Positions 18,113 through 25,864 of a stretch of DNA of 64,000 nt are shown here, one piece after another (positions within the stretch are counted from its first letter, which is position 1; each line of letters opens with the position of its first letter). Position numbers and translations under genes: made by a program. The stretch lies in NCBI GenBank assembly GCA_002840405.1, contig PHAR01000008.1:62001-126000 (forward strand). Reading direction: 5' to 3'. This DNA is from Deltaproteobacteria bacterium HGW-Deltaproteobacteria-8. Lineage in GTDB: Bacteria > Desulfobacterota > Desulfovibrionia > Desulfovibrionales > Desulfovibrionaceae. Under the pieces are notes generated by a model that saw only the letters and a list, made by a program, of their open reading frames with translations, was not told where the DNA came from and ran no database searches.

Positions 18113-19570
18113 ATGGAAGACATCAAGAAAAAGGTATTGAGCGAGGACTGGATAGCATTCTGGCTCGGACTGTTCATCTTCTGCCTGGGTCTGATCGCCT
18201 TTACCGGGAATGAGGTTCTCGGCTGGGCCATCAAGACCAACGTCTGGACCGACATCGGCAAGGCTCTCGCTCCGGCCTCGGCCACGTTCAAGGGCCTGCC
18301 CGCATTCGCTTCCCTGTTCTTGACCTATGTATTCCTCCTCGTGTGCATGCTCATCACATCCCGCGCCCTGGACGCGGACCTGAAGAAATTCGCCGTAGGC
18401 TTCACCCTGGTCTTCTGGATCAGCTATTTCTGCTGGATTCTCGGGCACTACGCCCACATCGCGGCCACGCACAACCAGTTCGACAAGTTCGGCATCAGCT
18501 GGTCGCTGAACCTCACCGGCGAGGCCGGGTTCATCGTGGCGCTCTTGGCGGGCCTGGTGGTGGGCAACTTCTTCCCCGGCATGGTGGACGCCATGAGCGA
18601 GGCCACCAGGCCAGAGCTCTACGTCAAGACCGCCATCGTCATTCTGGGCGCGGCCCTGGGAGCCAAGGCCGCCGAGCACCTGGGCATGGGCCAGGCCATC
18701 CTGTTCCGAGGCCTGTGCGCCTCCATCGAGGTCTACCTCATCGACTGGGCCGTGGTGTATCTGGTGGCCCGCACGCTGTTCAAGTTCAACCGCGAATGGG
18801 CAGTGCCGCTGGCCTCGGGCATCTCCATCTGCGGCGTGTCCGCGGCCATCGCCACCGGCGCGGCCATCCGCGCGCGGCCCGTGGTGTCCATCATGGTCTC
18901 GTCCCTGGTGGTCATCTTTGCGGTGGTTGAGCTCATCATCCTGCCGTTCATGTCACGCGAGCTCTTGTGGATGCATCCCATGGTGGCCGGCGACTGGATG
19001 GGCCTGGCGGTGAAGACCGACGGCGCGGCCATCGCCTCCGGCACCATCGTGGACTCCCTGGTGCGGGCCAAGGCTGCCGCAGCAGGCACCATCTACGAGC
19101 CGGGCTGGATCGCCATGCCCGCCGTGACCAGCAAGATCTTCATCGACATGTTCATCGGCATCTGGGCTTTTGTGCTGGCCATCGTGTGGTGCTCCAAGAT
19201 CGAGTGCCGGGGCGAGGTCAAGGCCTCCATGATCTGGGAGCGCTTCCCCAAGTTCGTCATCGGCTACTTCTTGACCTTCATCCTGATGCTGCTGGCCAGC
19301 ATCTCGTCAAAGGAGGTGTTGAAGCTGGCCAAGACAGCCACCGGACAGATGGACAACTTCCGGGGCATGTTCTTCATCATGACCTTCTTCACCATCGGGG
19401 TCATCTCGAACTTCCGCAAACTCTGGGCGGAGGGCTTCGGCAAGCTCGCCGCAGTGTACTTCCTCTGCCTGTTCGGGTTCATCATCTGGGTCGGACTAGG
19501 CATCTCGTGGATCTTCTTCAGTGGCATGGAGCCGCCCATCATCTCCGGCCCGTCGCTGATGGGCCTCTAA
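18113..19570 (+). CDS. YeiH/UPF0324-family membrane transporter (putative sulfate exporter family), long form
   Basis: A 485-residue protein with about twelve membrane segments. The core from about 130 (GEAGFIVALLAGLVVGNFFPG through TAIVILGAALGAKAAEHLG and SGISICGVSAAIATGAAI) is the UPF0324/YeiH signature, and the region ASGTIVDSLVRAKAAAAG is also typical. Ordinary YeiH proteins are about 340-350 residues; the extra ~120 N-terminal residues form three further hydrophobic segments. The family is loosely named sulfate exporter without firm proof. A small single-helix protein gene follows 22 bp downstream, so a two-component transporter is plausible. AAGGAGG supports the start. Confidence 0.8.
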   Translation: MEDIKKKVLSEDWIAFWLGLFIFCLGLIAFTGNEVLGWAIKTNVWTDIGKALAPASATFKGLPAFASLFLTYVFLLVCMLITSRALDADLKKFAVGFTLVFWISYFCWILGHYAHIAATHNQFDKFGISWSLNLTGEAGFIVALLAGLVVGNFFPGMVDAMSEATRPELYVKTAIVILGAALGAKAAEHLGMGQAILFRGLCASIEVYLIDWAVVYLVARTLFKFNREWAVPLASGISICGVSAAIATGAAIRARPVVSIMVSSLVVIFAVVELIILPFMSRELLWMHPMVAGDWMGLAVKTDGAAIASGTIVDSLVRAKAAAAGTIYEPGWIAMPAVTSKIFIDMFIGIWAFVLAIVWCSKIECRGEVKASMIWERFPKFVIGYFLTFILMLLASISSKEVLKLAKTATGQMDNFRGMFFIMTFFTIGVISNFRKLWAEGFGKLAAVYFLCLFGFIIWVGLGISWIFFSGMEPPIISGPSLMGL

Positions 19571-19592
19571 CCGGAACCCACGGAGGTGGTTT

Positions 19593-19877
19593 ATGCCTGA
19601 CAAGCACAAGCTGACCGATGAAGAACAAACCGCAATGGTCGATGAGCTGAAGCGCATGGAGTATGAGCCGCTTCTGCCCATCGAAAAGAAGCTGATAACC
19701 TACAGCATCGGGCTTGGGATCGTGCTCTTGTTCGTGTTCATCTGGATGAGCCGGACCTTCTTCCCGCACACCACAAAGCTCGAATCCCCGACGGCAGAGG
19801 TCAAGACCGCGACGGCCACCCCGGCCCCGGCCGCTCCTGCGGGCGCGGTTCCGGCAACCCCGGCCAAGAAGGAGTAG
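19593..19877 (+). CDS. Small single-helix membrane protein, partner of the YeiH-family transporter
   Basis: A 94-residue protein with a charged N-terminal helix (LTDEEQTAMVDELKRMEYEP), one membrane helix at about 37-53 (YSIGLGIVLLFVFIWM) and an Ala/Pro/Thr-rich C-terminal tail ending TPAKKE. The topology suggests a cytoplasmic N terminus and a periplasmic low-complexity tail. It is not a family I can name. GGAGG precedes the ATG, and the short gap to the transporter gene and shared terminator (19953-19994) imply one operon; an accessory or stabilising subunit is inferred. Confidence 0.65.
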   Translation: MPDKHKLTDEEQTAMVDELKRMEYEPLLPIEKKLITYSIGLGIVLLFVFIWMSRTFFPHTTKLESPTAEVKTATATPAPAAPAGAVPATPAKKE

Positions 19878-19952
19878 CGCAGAGAAACGCCGCGCACGAC
19901 GCGGCACGCGGCATGAACCGGCGGGGGCGATAACGCTCCCGCCCTGGCGGAG

Positions 19953-19994
19953 CGGCCCTGCCCCTCCACCCAAGCGGGGGGGGCGGGGCCTTTT
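19953..19994 (+). terminator. Rho-independent terminator of the transporter operon
   Basis: GGCCCTGCCCC and GGGGCGGGGCC form a GC-rich stem over a short loop, followed by TTTT. Confidence 0.75.
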
Positions 19995-20068
19995 CCGCTC
20001 AGCGGTGCCGCTATTTGCCCTCTTGACCTCCGCCGCCCTGCGCCCTATGGGAATCGCGAGGTGAAAAC

Positions 20069-20275
20069 ATGAAAAACAGCTACCGCAAAAAGCTTGAAAA
20101 GGCGTCGAACTTCCTGCGCGAGGTCTTTGACGACCTGGAGACCGAGGGCAGCGACGACTTCGACAACTTCGGCACGCGCCTGGAGGACATGGCTGGCGAG
20201 ATCGACGACCTTCTGGCCGAGGACGAGGCCAACGTGAAGGACTCCGACGACGACGACGGCTACGAAGTCGAGTAA
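20069..20275 (+). CDS. Small acidic protein, 68 residues
   Basis: Not a recognised family. It starts basic (MKNSYRKKLEKASNFLREVF) and becomes very acidic, ending in DSDDDDGYEVE; most of it is predicted helical. Codon use is like the neighbours and it is followed at once by a clear terminator, so it is probably a real monocistronic gene. Its ribosome site is GAGGTG (20059-20064), 4 nt before the ATG. A DNA-mimic or chaperone-like role is possible, but nothing in the sequence shows it. Confidence 0.65.
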   Translation: MKNSYRKKLEKASNFLREVFDDLETEGSDDFDNFGTRLEDMAGEIDDLLAEDEANVKDSDDDDGYEVE

Positions 20276-20314
20276 GCACCGCCCGCGCCGACCGCCCAAG
20301 GGTTTGCCGACGAA

Positions 20315-20350
20315 AGAAAGGCCCCGCCGCAAGGTGGGGCCTTTTCTTTC
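20315..20350. terminator. Rho-independent terminator
   Basis: GAAAGAAAGGCCCCGCC, loop, GGTGGGGCCTTTTCTTTC. The stem extends into A- and T-runs on both sides, so it should work in both directions. Confidence 0.85.
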
Positions 20351-20365
20351 AACAAATCTCCCCCC

Positions 20366-20406
20366 ATTGACACAAGTCAAAGATTCGGTGCAAGACTTGT
20401 CCTAAT
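20366..20406 (+). promoter_or_regulatory. FNR/HcpR-type palindrome upstream of hcp
   Basis: TTGAC-ACAA-GTCAA at 20367-20380 is a perfect palindrome of the FNR/HcpR type. A possible -10 (CCTAAT, 20401-20406) places the site centre about 40 bp upstream of the expected start point, the class II activator position. HcpR-type control of hcp in sulfate reducers is established knowledge; assignment here rests on the motif alone, and no regulator gene is in the window. Confidence 0.6.
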
Positions 20407-20486
20407 CAGGAGTTGCGTGAGCGGGAAACCGCCCCCCCCCCGCTTATGGGGACAAAGACACCAACTTCCAACAGGAGGACAACCCA

Positions 20487-22109
20487 ATGTTTTGCAACCA
20501 GTGTGAACAGACCGCCAAAGGTACCGGCTGCACAGCCATCGGCGTGTGCGGCAAGCAGCCCGACGTCGCCGCCCTGCAAGACCTGCTCATCCACGCCTGC
20601 CAGGGGCTTTCCGTCGTTGCCCACGAGTGCGCCCAAAAAGGCGTGCAGGACAAGGACACCGACATCTTCCTGTTCAAGGCCGTGTTCAGCACGCTCACCA
20701 ACGTCAACTTCGACCCCGAGCGCTTCGTGCCGCTGATCCGCAAAGCCGTTGAGCTGCGCGAGTGCATGAAGGCGCGGCTGGCGCCCCTTGGCCTGACCGT
20801 GCCCGCGCTTGACGCCGTGACCTTCGCTCCCGCCGCCGACCTCGCCGGGCTGGTGGCCCAGGGCGAGCTCCACGCCATCAACGCCGTGGACAAAAACCCC
20901 GACATCCAGTCTCTCAAGCAGACCGTCATCTACGGCATCAAGGGCGTTGCCGCCTATGCCGATCACGCCGCCCTGCTCGGCCAGTACGACGCCACTATCG
21001 CCGCCTACATCTACAAGGGCCTGGCCAGCGCCCTGCGCACCGACCTCGACCTCGGCGCCTGGGTGGCCCTGGCCATGGAATGCGGGAAGGCCAACCTGAC
21101 GGCCATGCAGATCCTGGACGCGGGCAATACCGGGGCCTACGGCCACCCGGTCCCCACCAGCGTCCCCCTGGGCCATCGCAAGGGCAAGTGCATCCTGGTC
21201 TCCGGCCACGACCTGCGCGACCTCGAAACCCTGCTCAAGCAGACCGACGGCAAGGGCATCGACATCTACACCCACGGCGAGATGCTGCCCACCCACGGCT
21301 ACCCCAAGCTCAAGGCCTACAAGCACTTCTTCGGCCACTACGGCACGGCCTGGCAGAACCAGATCAAGGAGTTCGCGGCCTTCCCCGGCGCCATCCTGAT
21401 GACCACCAACTGCATCCAGAAGCCGACCATGGCCTACCTGCCGAACATCTTCACCACCGGCCTGGTGGGCTGGCCCGGCGCGGTGCACGTGGGCAACGAG
21501 GACTTCAGCGCCGTCATCAAGCGGGCGCTCGAGCTGCCCGGCTTCACCGACGATGTGGAAGGCGTCTCCGTCAACGTGGGCTTTGGCCACAACACGGTCA
21601 TGAGCGTGGCCCCGGCGGTCATCGAGGCCGTGAAGGCCGGCAAGATCCGCCACTTCTTCCTGGTGGGCGGCTGCGACGGCGCCAAGCCAGGGCGCAACTA
21701 CTACACCGAGTTCGTGGAAAAGACCCCCAAGGACACCGTCATCCTGACGTTGGCCTGCGGCAAATTCCGCTTCTTCGACCAGCAGCTGGGCGACATCGGC
21801 GGCATCCCGCGCCTGCTCGACATCGGCCAGTGCAACGACGCCTATTCGGCCATCCAGATCGCCGTGGCCCTGGCCGGGGCCTTCAATTGCGGCGTCAACG
21901 AGCTGCCGCTGTCCATGATCCTGTCCTGGTACGAGCAGAAGGCCGTGGCCATCCTTTTGACCCTGCTCTCGCTCGGCATCAAGAACATCCGCCTGGGACC
22001 CAGCCTGCCCGCGTTCATCACCCCGAACGTGCTCGCCTTCCTGGTGGAGAACTTTGGCATCAAGGCCATCACCACCCCGGACGAGGACCTGAAGGCAATT
22101 CTTGGCTAG
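20487..22109 (+). CDS. hcp: Hybrid cluster protein (hydroxylamine/NO reductase)
   Basis: A 540-residue class I Hcp. The N-terminal cysteines C3, C6, C15 and C21 (MFCNQCEQTAKGTGC) bind a cubane cluster, and the later VGGCDGAKPGRNYY, LACGKFRF and NCGVNELPLS segments carry ligands of the hybrid Fe-S-O cluster. Hcp is a cytoplasmic protein induced by nitrosative stress and linked to NO reduction and protein S-nitrosation. It heads an operon with a ferredoxin and a cupin, and the upstream palindrome suggests HcpR control. AACAGGAGG precedes the ATG. Length and all recognisable ligands are normal. Confidence 0.96.
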   Translation: MFCNQCEQTAKGTGCTAIGVCGKQPDVAALQDLLIHACQGLSVVAHECAQKGVQDKDTDIFLFKAVFSTLTNVNFDPERFVPLIRKAVELRECMKARLAPLGLTVPALDAVTFAPAADLAGLVAQGELHAINAVDKNPDIQSLKQTVIYGIKGVAAYADHAALLGQYDATIAAYIYKGLASALRTDLDLGAWVALAMECGKANLTAMQILDAGNTGAYGHPVPTSVPLGHRKGKCILVSGHDLRDLETLLKQTDGKGIDIYTHGEMLPTHGYPKLKAYKHFFGHYGTAWQNQIKEFAAFPGAILMTTNCIQKPTMAYLPNIFTTGLVGWPGAVHVGNEDFSAVIKRALELPGFTDDVEGVSVNVGFGHNTVMSVAPAVIEAVKAGKIRHFFLVGGCDGAKPGRNYYTEFVEKTPKDTVILTLACGKFRFFDQQLGDIGGIPRLLDIGQCNDAYSAIQIAVALAGAFNCGVNELPLSMILSWYEQKAVAILLTLLSLGIKNIRLGPSLPAFITPNVLAFLVENFGIKAITTPDEDLKAILG

Positions 22110-22169
22110 CCCTTGCGCTGCTGAAAATCAGTCCTAACTTCTAACAACTTCCTATACTCCAAACGCCTC

Positions 22170-22202
22170 GGGCGCGGGGGCAAGACGACCCCCCCCGCGC
22201 CC
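22170..22202 (+). repeat. GC-rich inverted repeat between hcp and the ferredoxin gene
   Basis: GGGCGCGGGGG pairs with CCCCCGCGCCC over a short CAAGACGA-containing loop. There is no T-run. It may tune hcp over downstream expression by stabilising the hcp 3' end or by partial termination. Confidence 0.5.
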
Positions 22203-22228
22203 ACCTTCAAAACGACAACGAGGACACC

Positions 22229-23071
22229 ATGCGCGCCACACGAAAGCTCATCACCGTCAACGAAGAACTCTGCAACGGCTGCGGCAACTGCGTCACCGGC
22301 TGCGCCGAAGGCGCGCTCGCCATCATCGACGGCAAGGCCAAGCTGGTGAACGAGGTCTTCTGCGACGGCCTGGGCGCCTGCCTGGGCGAATGCCCCACCG
22401 GCGCGCTCAAGGTGGTCGAGGTGGAGGTCGAAGACTTCGACCCCGCCGCCGTGGCGAAGCACCTCACCAGCCAGGGACGAAGCGTGCCCGACCACATGCC
22501 CGACCCTGCCAGCCTGCGCCTGAACGGAACAGACACGCCCTACGGCCAGCGCCCGGTCACCATCCACGGCGGCGGCTGCCCCTCGCGCCAGGTCATGAGC
22601 CTGGGAAACGCCACGCCCACGCCCTCCTGCAAGATGGCCAACACACCCGTGGCCCAGACTGTCGGCGGCGCGTCCAACCTCTCGCACTGGCCCATCCAGC
22701 TGCGCCTGGTGCCGCCCAGCGCGCCCTTCCTCAGAAACGCGCGCCTGCTGCTCACCGCCGACTGCGTGCCGCCGTCCTTTCCGAACTTCAACGCGCACCT
22801 GCTGCCCGGGCGCGTCATGCTCCTCGGCTGCCCCAAGTTCGACGACGCGCAAAGCTACATCGACAAGCTGGCCGACATCCTGCGCGAAAACGCCATAAAG
22901 GACATCACCGTGGTCCAGATGGAGGTGCCCTGCTGCGCAGGCATGACGACAATCGCCCTGCGCGCGGCCCAGGCCGCAAACGTCGCCGTACCCATCGAAA
23001 CCATCATCATCACCCGCGACGGCCAGACCCAGCCCGCCGGACCCGGCGGCCTGCCGCGCTTCGCCGGATAA
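22229..23071 (+). CDS. frdX: Hcp-associated ferredoxin-domain protein
   Basis: A 280-residue cytoplasmic iron-sulfur protein that follows hcp, as in other Desulfovibrio. The first cluster motif is complete: C15, C18, C21, C25 (CNGCGNCVTGC). The second, CDGLGACLGEC, has Leu at the second position, leaving C45, C51 and C55, which is usual for this subfamily. Later cysteines (GGCPSR, CKM, CCAGM) may hold a further centre or be redox-active. It is expected to feed electrons to Hcp. The start follows AACGAGGAC. FrdX is the name used for the D. vulgaris neighbour of hcp. Confidence 0.85.
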   Translation: MRATRKLITVNEELCNGCGNCVTGCAEGALAIIDGKAKLVNEVFCDGLGACLGECPTGALKVVEVEVEDFDPAAVAKHLTSQGRSVPDHMPDPASLRLNGTDTPYGQRPVTIHGGGCPSRQVMSLGNATPTPSCKMANTPVAQTVGGASNLSHWPIQLRLVPPSAPFLRNARLLLTADCVPPSFPNFNAHLLPGRVMLLGCPKFDDAQSYIDKLADILRENAIKDITVVQMEVPCCAGMTTIALRAAQAANVAVPIETIIITRDGQTQPAGPGGLPRFAG

Positions 23072-23093
23072 CTCCAACACAAGGAGACGCGCC

Positions 23094-23408
23094 ATGAAGA
23101 TCACCGACCTGCACGCCCAGAACGACTTCAAGCCCTTTGGCCCGAGCAAGCTGCTCGTGCACGAGAGCGAATTCATGAAGGTCATCAACTTCAACTTCAA
23201 GCCCGGACAGGGACTGCCCATCCACTCCCACGACCTCGAAGGAGAACTCGTCATCTGCGTCCTCGAAGGCGAAGGCTTTTTCCTCTCCTCCGACGGCCAG
23301 GTACCCTGCAAGACCGGCGATACCCTGGTCTGCCCCATCGCCACCCCGCACGGCGTCACCGCCACCTCCGACATGCGCGTGCTCGTCACCATCGCCCCGC
23401 CCATTTAG
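23094..23408 (+). CDS. Small cupin-domain protein
   Basis: A 104-residue single cupin_2 barrel. IHSHDLEGELVICVLEGEGFF supplies the HxH-x4-E metal motif and PIATPHGVTAT supplies the later His, so a bound metal is likely. AAGGAGA precedes the ATG 22 bp after the ferredoxin gene, making it the third gene of the hcp operon. A role in nitrosative stress is inferred from position only. Convergent azlD lies beyond repeat copy B. Confidence 0.8.
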   Translation: MKITDLHAQNDFKPFGPSKLLVHESEFMKVINFNFKPGQGLPIHSHDLEGELVICVLEGEGFFLSSDGQVPCKTGDTLVCPIATPHGVTATSDMRVLVTIAPPI

Positions 23409-23750
23409 CAGGATGCCAGGGGCTCCGCCCCCGGCACCCCCGCCAAAGGGCCTGAGGCCCTTTGGAATCCCCCTTGCGCCGAAAGGGCTGTTTCAGGAGG
23501 AACCTGAAACAGCCCTTTCGGCTTTCTTTGGGGAAACCACGAGAGAGTGTCTTTCTCTTGGTCTCTTCACCAACCCAACTTCAAAAAGGGGCCAACCGCG
23601 TTGGGATTTCGAGGGTCTCCCCTCGAAATCCCAACGCATTGCCAAGGCCAGCCAAGCCGAGGCTTCTGCCCAGGCCGCCCCCGGCCCAGGCCAATGGGAG
23701 TTCCAAGGGGCCTCAGGCCCCTTGGCCGCCGGAGGCTATCCTCTTTTGCC
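23409..23750. repeat. Dispersed intergenic repeat, copy B (between convergent genes)
   Basis: No gene is supported in this 342-bp gap. It has the 45-bp perfect hairpin at 23478-23522 (arm GCCGAAAGGGCTGTTTCAGG, loop AGGAA), a second inverted repeat TCGAGGG/CCCTCGA region at about 23600-23635, the GCCAAGGCCAGCCAAGCCGAGGCTTCTGCC module and a GGGCCTCAGGCCC palindrome at its end. It is in the opposite orientation to copy A and the same as copy D. It separates the hcp operon from azlD. Confidence 0.8.
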
Positions 23751-24080
23751 TCAGCCCAGGGCGAAGCGCATGGCCAGGACCACGGCCACGCCAGCGGCCA
23801 TGGCCAGGGGCAGGTTGCTGGAGCGCCAGGCAACGAGGGCTGTGGCCAGGGTGGCGAGGGCTTCGGCTGGCCCGGCGGCCAGGGCCGAAGGCGCGACGAT
23901 GGAGGCCAGGATGGCGCCGGGTATGGCTTTCATGAAGCGCTCCAGCCGTCCGCTGACGGTGATCCGGCTCATGACGGCGAGCCCGGCGGCACGGGTGAGG
24001 TAGGTGACGAGCGCCATGCCCCCGATGGTCAGGATGGACGGCAGGCTGGCGGCCAGGAAGGAGGCGTCAGGGGTGCTCAT
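23751..24080 (-). CDS. azlD: AzlD-family branched-chain amino acid exporter, small subunit
   Basis: A 109-residue membrane protein with four hydrophobic segments. The order GGMALVTYLTRAAGL, FMKAIPGAILASIVAPSAL, ALATLATALVAWR, LAMAAGVAVVLAMRF is typical of AzlD. AzlD works with AzlC to export branched-chain amino acids or analogues. The ATG at 24080 overlaps the azlC stop by 4 bp (ATGA), so translation is coupled. Downstream is repeat copy B. Confidence 0.88.
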   Translation of the reverse strand: MSTPDASFLAASLPSILTIGGMALVTYLTRAAGLAVMSRITVSGRLERFMKAIPGAILASIVAPSALAAGPAEALATLATALVAWRSSNLPLAMAAGVAVVLAMRFALG

Positions 24081-24850
24081 GGCTGCCTCGTGGTGCTGCC
24101 GGGTGCGGGCGCCGGAGGAGAGGTGGGGGGCGAGGTGGGGACCGGGCCGAGGGCGGCGGCCAGGCCTCCGGCCACGGCTCCGGCCAGGATGTACCATTTG
24201 CCGGGCAGCAGGCGCGCGCAGACAAGGGCCGTGGCGGTGGCGGCAAGGAGCGGCAGGATGTCCTGGCGGCGGGGCTTGAGCCCGACGAGCAGCGCGGTGA
24301 AGACAGCGGTGAAGGCGAAATCCAGGCCGTACTTGGCCGGGTCGTCGAGTCCACGCACGAGGACGTGGCCAAGCGTGGTGGACAGGTTCCAAAAGACATA
24401 GACGCACAGGCCGGAACCGAGGAGAAACGCGCCGTCGGGCTCCCGCGCCAGGCGTTTGTCCTCGACCATGCGGCCCAGGGTCAGCGCCCAGGACTCGTCG
24501 GTCATGAAGAACAGCGAGCCGAAGGCCTGGTTTGATTTCAGCCGCGTGAGCCAGGGCGAGAGGGCCGCGCCCATGAGCACATGGCGCAGGTTGACGATGA
24601 GGGTGGTGAGGATGAGCGAGAGCACGGGCAAGTCCCGGCTCCAGAGGTCCAGCGCGATGAGCTGGGAGGCCCCGGCAAAGACGAACAGGCTCATGGACTG
24701 GGTTTCAACGAGGGAGAGGCCCTTCTGCCGGGCCAGCAGGCCGAAGAGCACGCCGTACACGGCCACGCCCAGGGCCACGGGCAGGCAGTTGCGGAAGCCT
24801 GCCAGCAGGCCGGGCAGGCTGAAGCGGATCAGGTCGGAGTGTGTGCGCAT
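24077..24850 (-). CDS. azlC: AzlC-family branched-chain amino acid exporter, large subunit
   Basis: A 257-residue membrane protein of the AzlC/YgaZ family. Diagnostic segments are LPVALGVAVYGVLFGLLARQ, LFVFAGASQLIAL, TTLIVNLRHVLMGAALSPWL and FFMTDESWAL. The start at 24850 is preceded by GAGGGAGAC; an upstream in-frame start would add a Pro-rich stretch lacking family similarity. The pair azlC-azlD follows sppA by 75 bp, possibly as the end of the rpsA transcript. A GCCCC-AAT-GGGGC hairpin at about 24912-24925 lies in between. Confidence 0.9.
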   Translation of the reverse strand: MRTHSDLIRFSLPGLLAGFRNCLPVALGVAVYGVLFGLLARQKGLSLVETQSMSLFVFAGASQLIALDLWSRDLPVLSLILTTLIVNLRHVLMGAALSPWLTRLKSNQAFGSLFFMTDESWALTLGRMVEDKRLAREPDGAFLLGSGLCVYVFWNLSTTLGHVLVRGLDDPAKYGLDFAFTAVFTALLVGLKPRRQDILPLLAATATALVCARLLPGKWYILAGAVAGGLAAALGPVPTSPPTSPPAPAPGSTTRQP

Positions 24851-24925
24851 GTCTCCCTCGCGTGGGCCTTCAGGTCCGGGGCCGGCCCCGGAGCGTGAAG
24901 GTGGAGGGGCTGGCCCCATTGGGGC

Positions 24926-25864
24926 TTATTGACGGAATTCGATAATCATGTTCGCGCCCGCGCCCGAACCGGCGGCGTGCTGCGGGGCATCGGCCAAAAC
25001 CGAGGCCAGGGCCGAGAGCGAGGCGCCGAGCAGGCGCGGCAGGAGCGGCAGCTTCTTCTCCGGTCCTTCGATGACGTCGGCCTTGGGCGAGAGCTTGACC
25101 ATTTCGCGCAGGGTCTCGCTGGCCGTCTCCAGGCCGCCGAGCTTGTCCACCAGGCCGAATTCCTGGGCCTGGCGTCCGGTGAAGGCGCGGCCATCGGCGA
25201 GCTTTTCCACGGCTTCGAGCGGCATCTTGCGGCCCTCGGCCACGTCGGCCACGAACTGCTGGTGCAGGTCCGTGATGAGCGCCATGAGGTAGGCGCGCTG
25301 CTCCGGGGTGAGCGGCACGGTGGGCGAGCCAGCGGCCTTGAACTTGCCGGTGGCCATGAGGTCGGTCTTGAGCCCCAGCTTGTCCATGAGCCCCTGCAGG
25401 TTCACGTATTCGGCGCGCACGCCGATGGAGCCGGTGATGGAGCCGGAGTTGGCCACGATGAGGGTGGCCGGGGCTGCGGCATAGTAGCCGCCGCTTGCTG
25501 CGGCGGTGCCCATGCTGACGACCACGGGCTTGACCTTGGCCAATGCCTTTACTGCCTGGTACAGCTCCTGGGACGGGGCCACGGCTCCGCCAGGGCTGTC
25601 GATCCTGAGAACCACGCCCTTGACCGAGTCGTCGTTCTTGAGCTCACGCAGGAAGTCCACTACCTCGCGCGCGTCGGTGATGACGCCCTCGATCCTGCAC
25701 AGGCCCATCTTGTCGCCGGAGAGCGAGCGCGTGCCGTGCCCGCCGAGCGAACGAAAATAGGCCATGGCCCCCGTAAAGAGGGCCACGGCCACTATTATCA
25801 ATGCAATACCAAACAGCAGCGGGTGCTGTTCGGAGAAGCCGGGTTTAGTTTCCGGATTCCTCAA
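24926..25864 (-). CDS. sppA: Signal peptide peptidase SppA, short (single-domain) form
   Basis: An S49 serine protease of about 312 residues, anchored by an N-terminal helix (LLFGIALIIVAVALFTGAM). The catalytic Ser is in AAASGGYYAA and the Lys in ATGKFKAAG; LRIDSPGGAVAPSQELY is the family strand. It cuts leftover signal peptides in the membrane. There is no ATG at the N terminus: TTG codons at 25864 and 25879 are the candidates. I prefer 25864, which has GAGG upstream. The start lies inside the end of rpsA, so translation is probably coupled to ribosomal protein S1. Confidence 0.85.
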   Translation of the reverse strand: MRNPETKPGFSEQHPLLFGIALIIVAVALFTGAMAYFRSLGGHGTRSLSGDKMGLCRIEGVITDAREVVDFLRELKNDDSVKGVVLRIDSPGGAVAPSQELYQAVKALAKVKPVVVSMGTAAASGGYYAAAPATLIVANSGSITGSIGVRAEYVNLQGLMDKLGLKTDLMATGKFKAAGSPTVPLTPEQRAYLMALITDLHQQFVADVAEGRKMPLEAVEKLADGRAFTGRQAQEFGLVDKLGGLETASETLREMVKLSPKADVIEGPEKKLPLLPRLLGASLSALASVLADAPQHAAGSGAGANMIIEFRQ

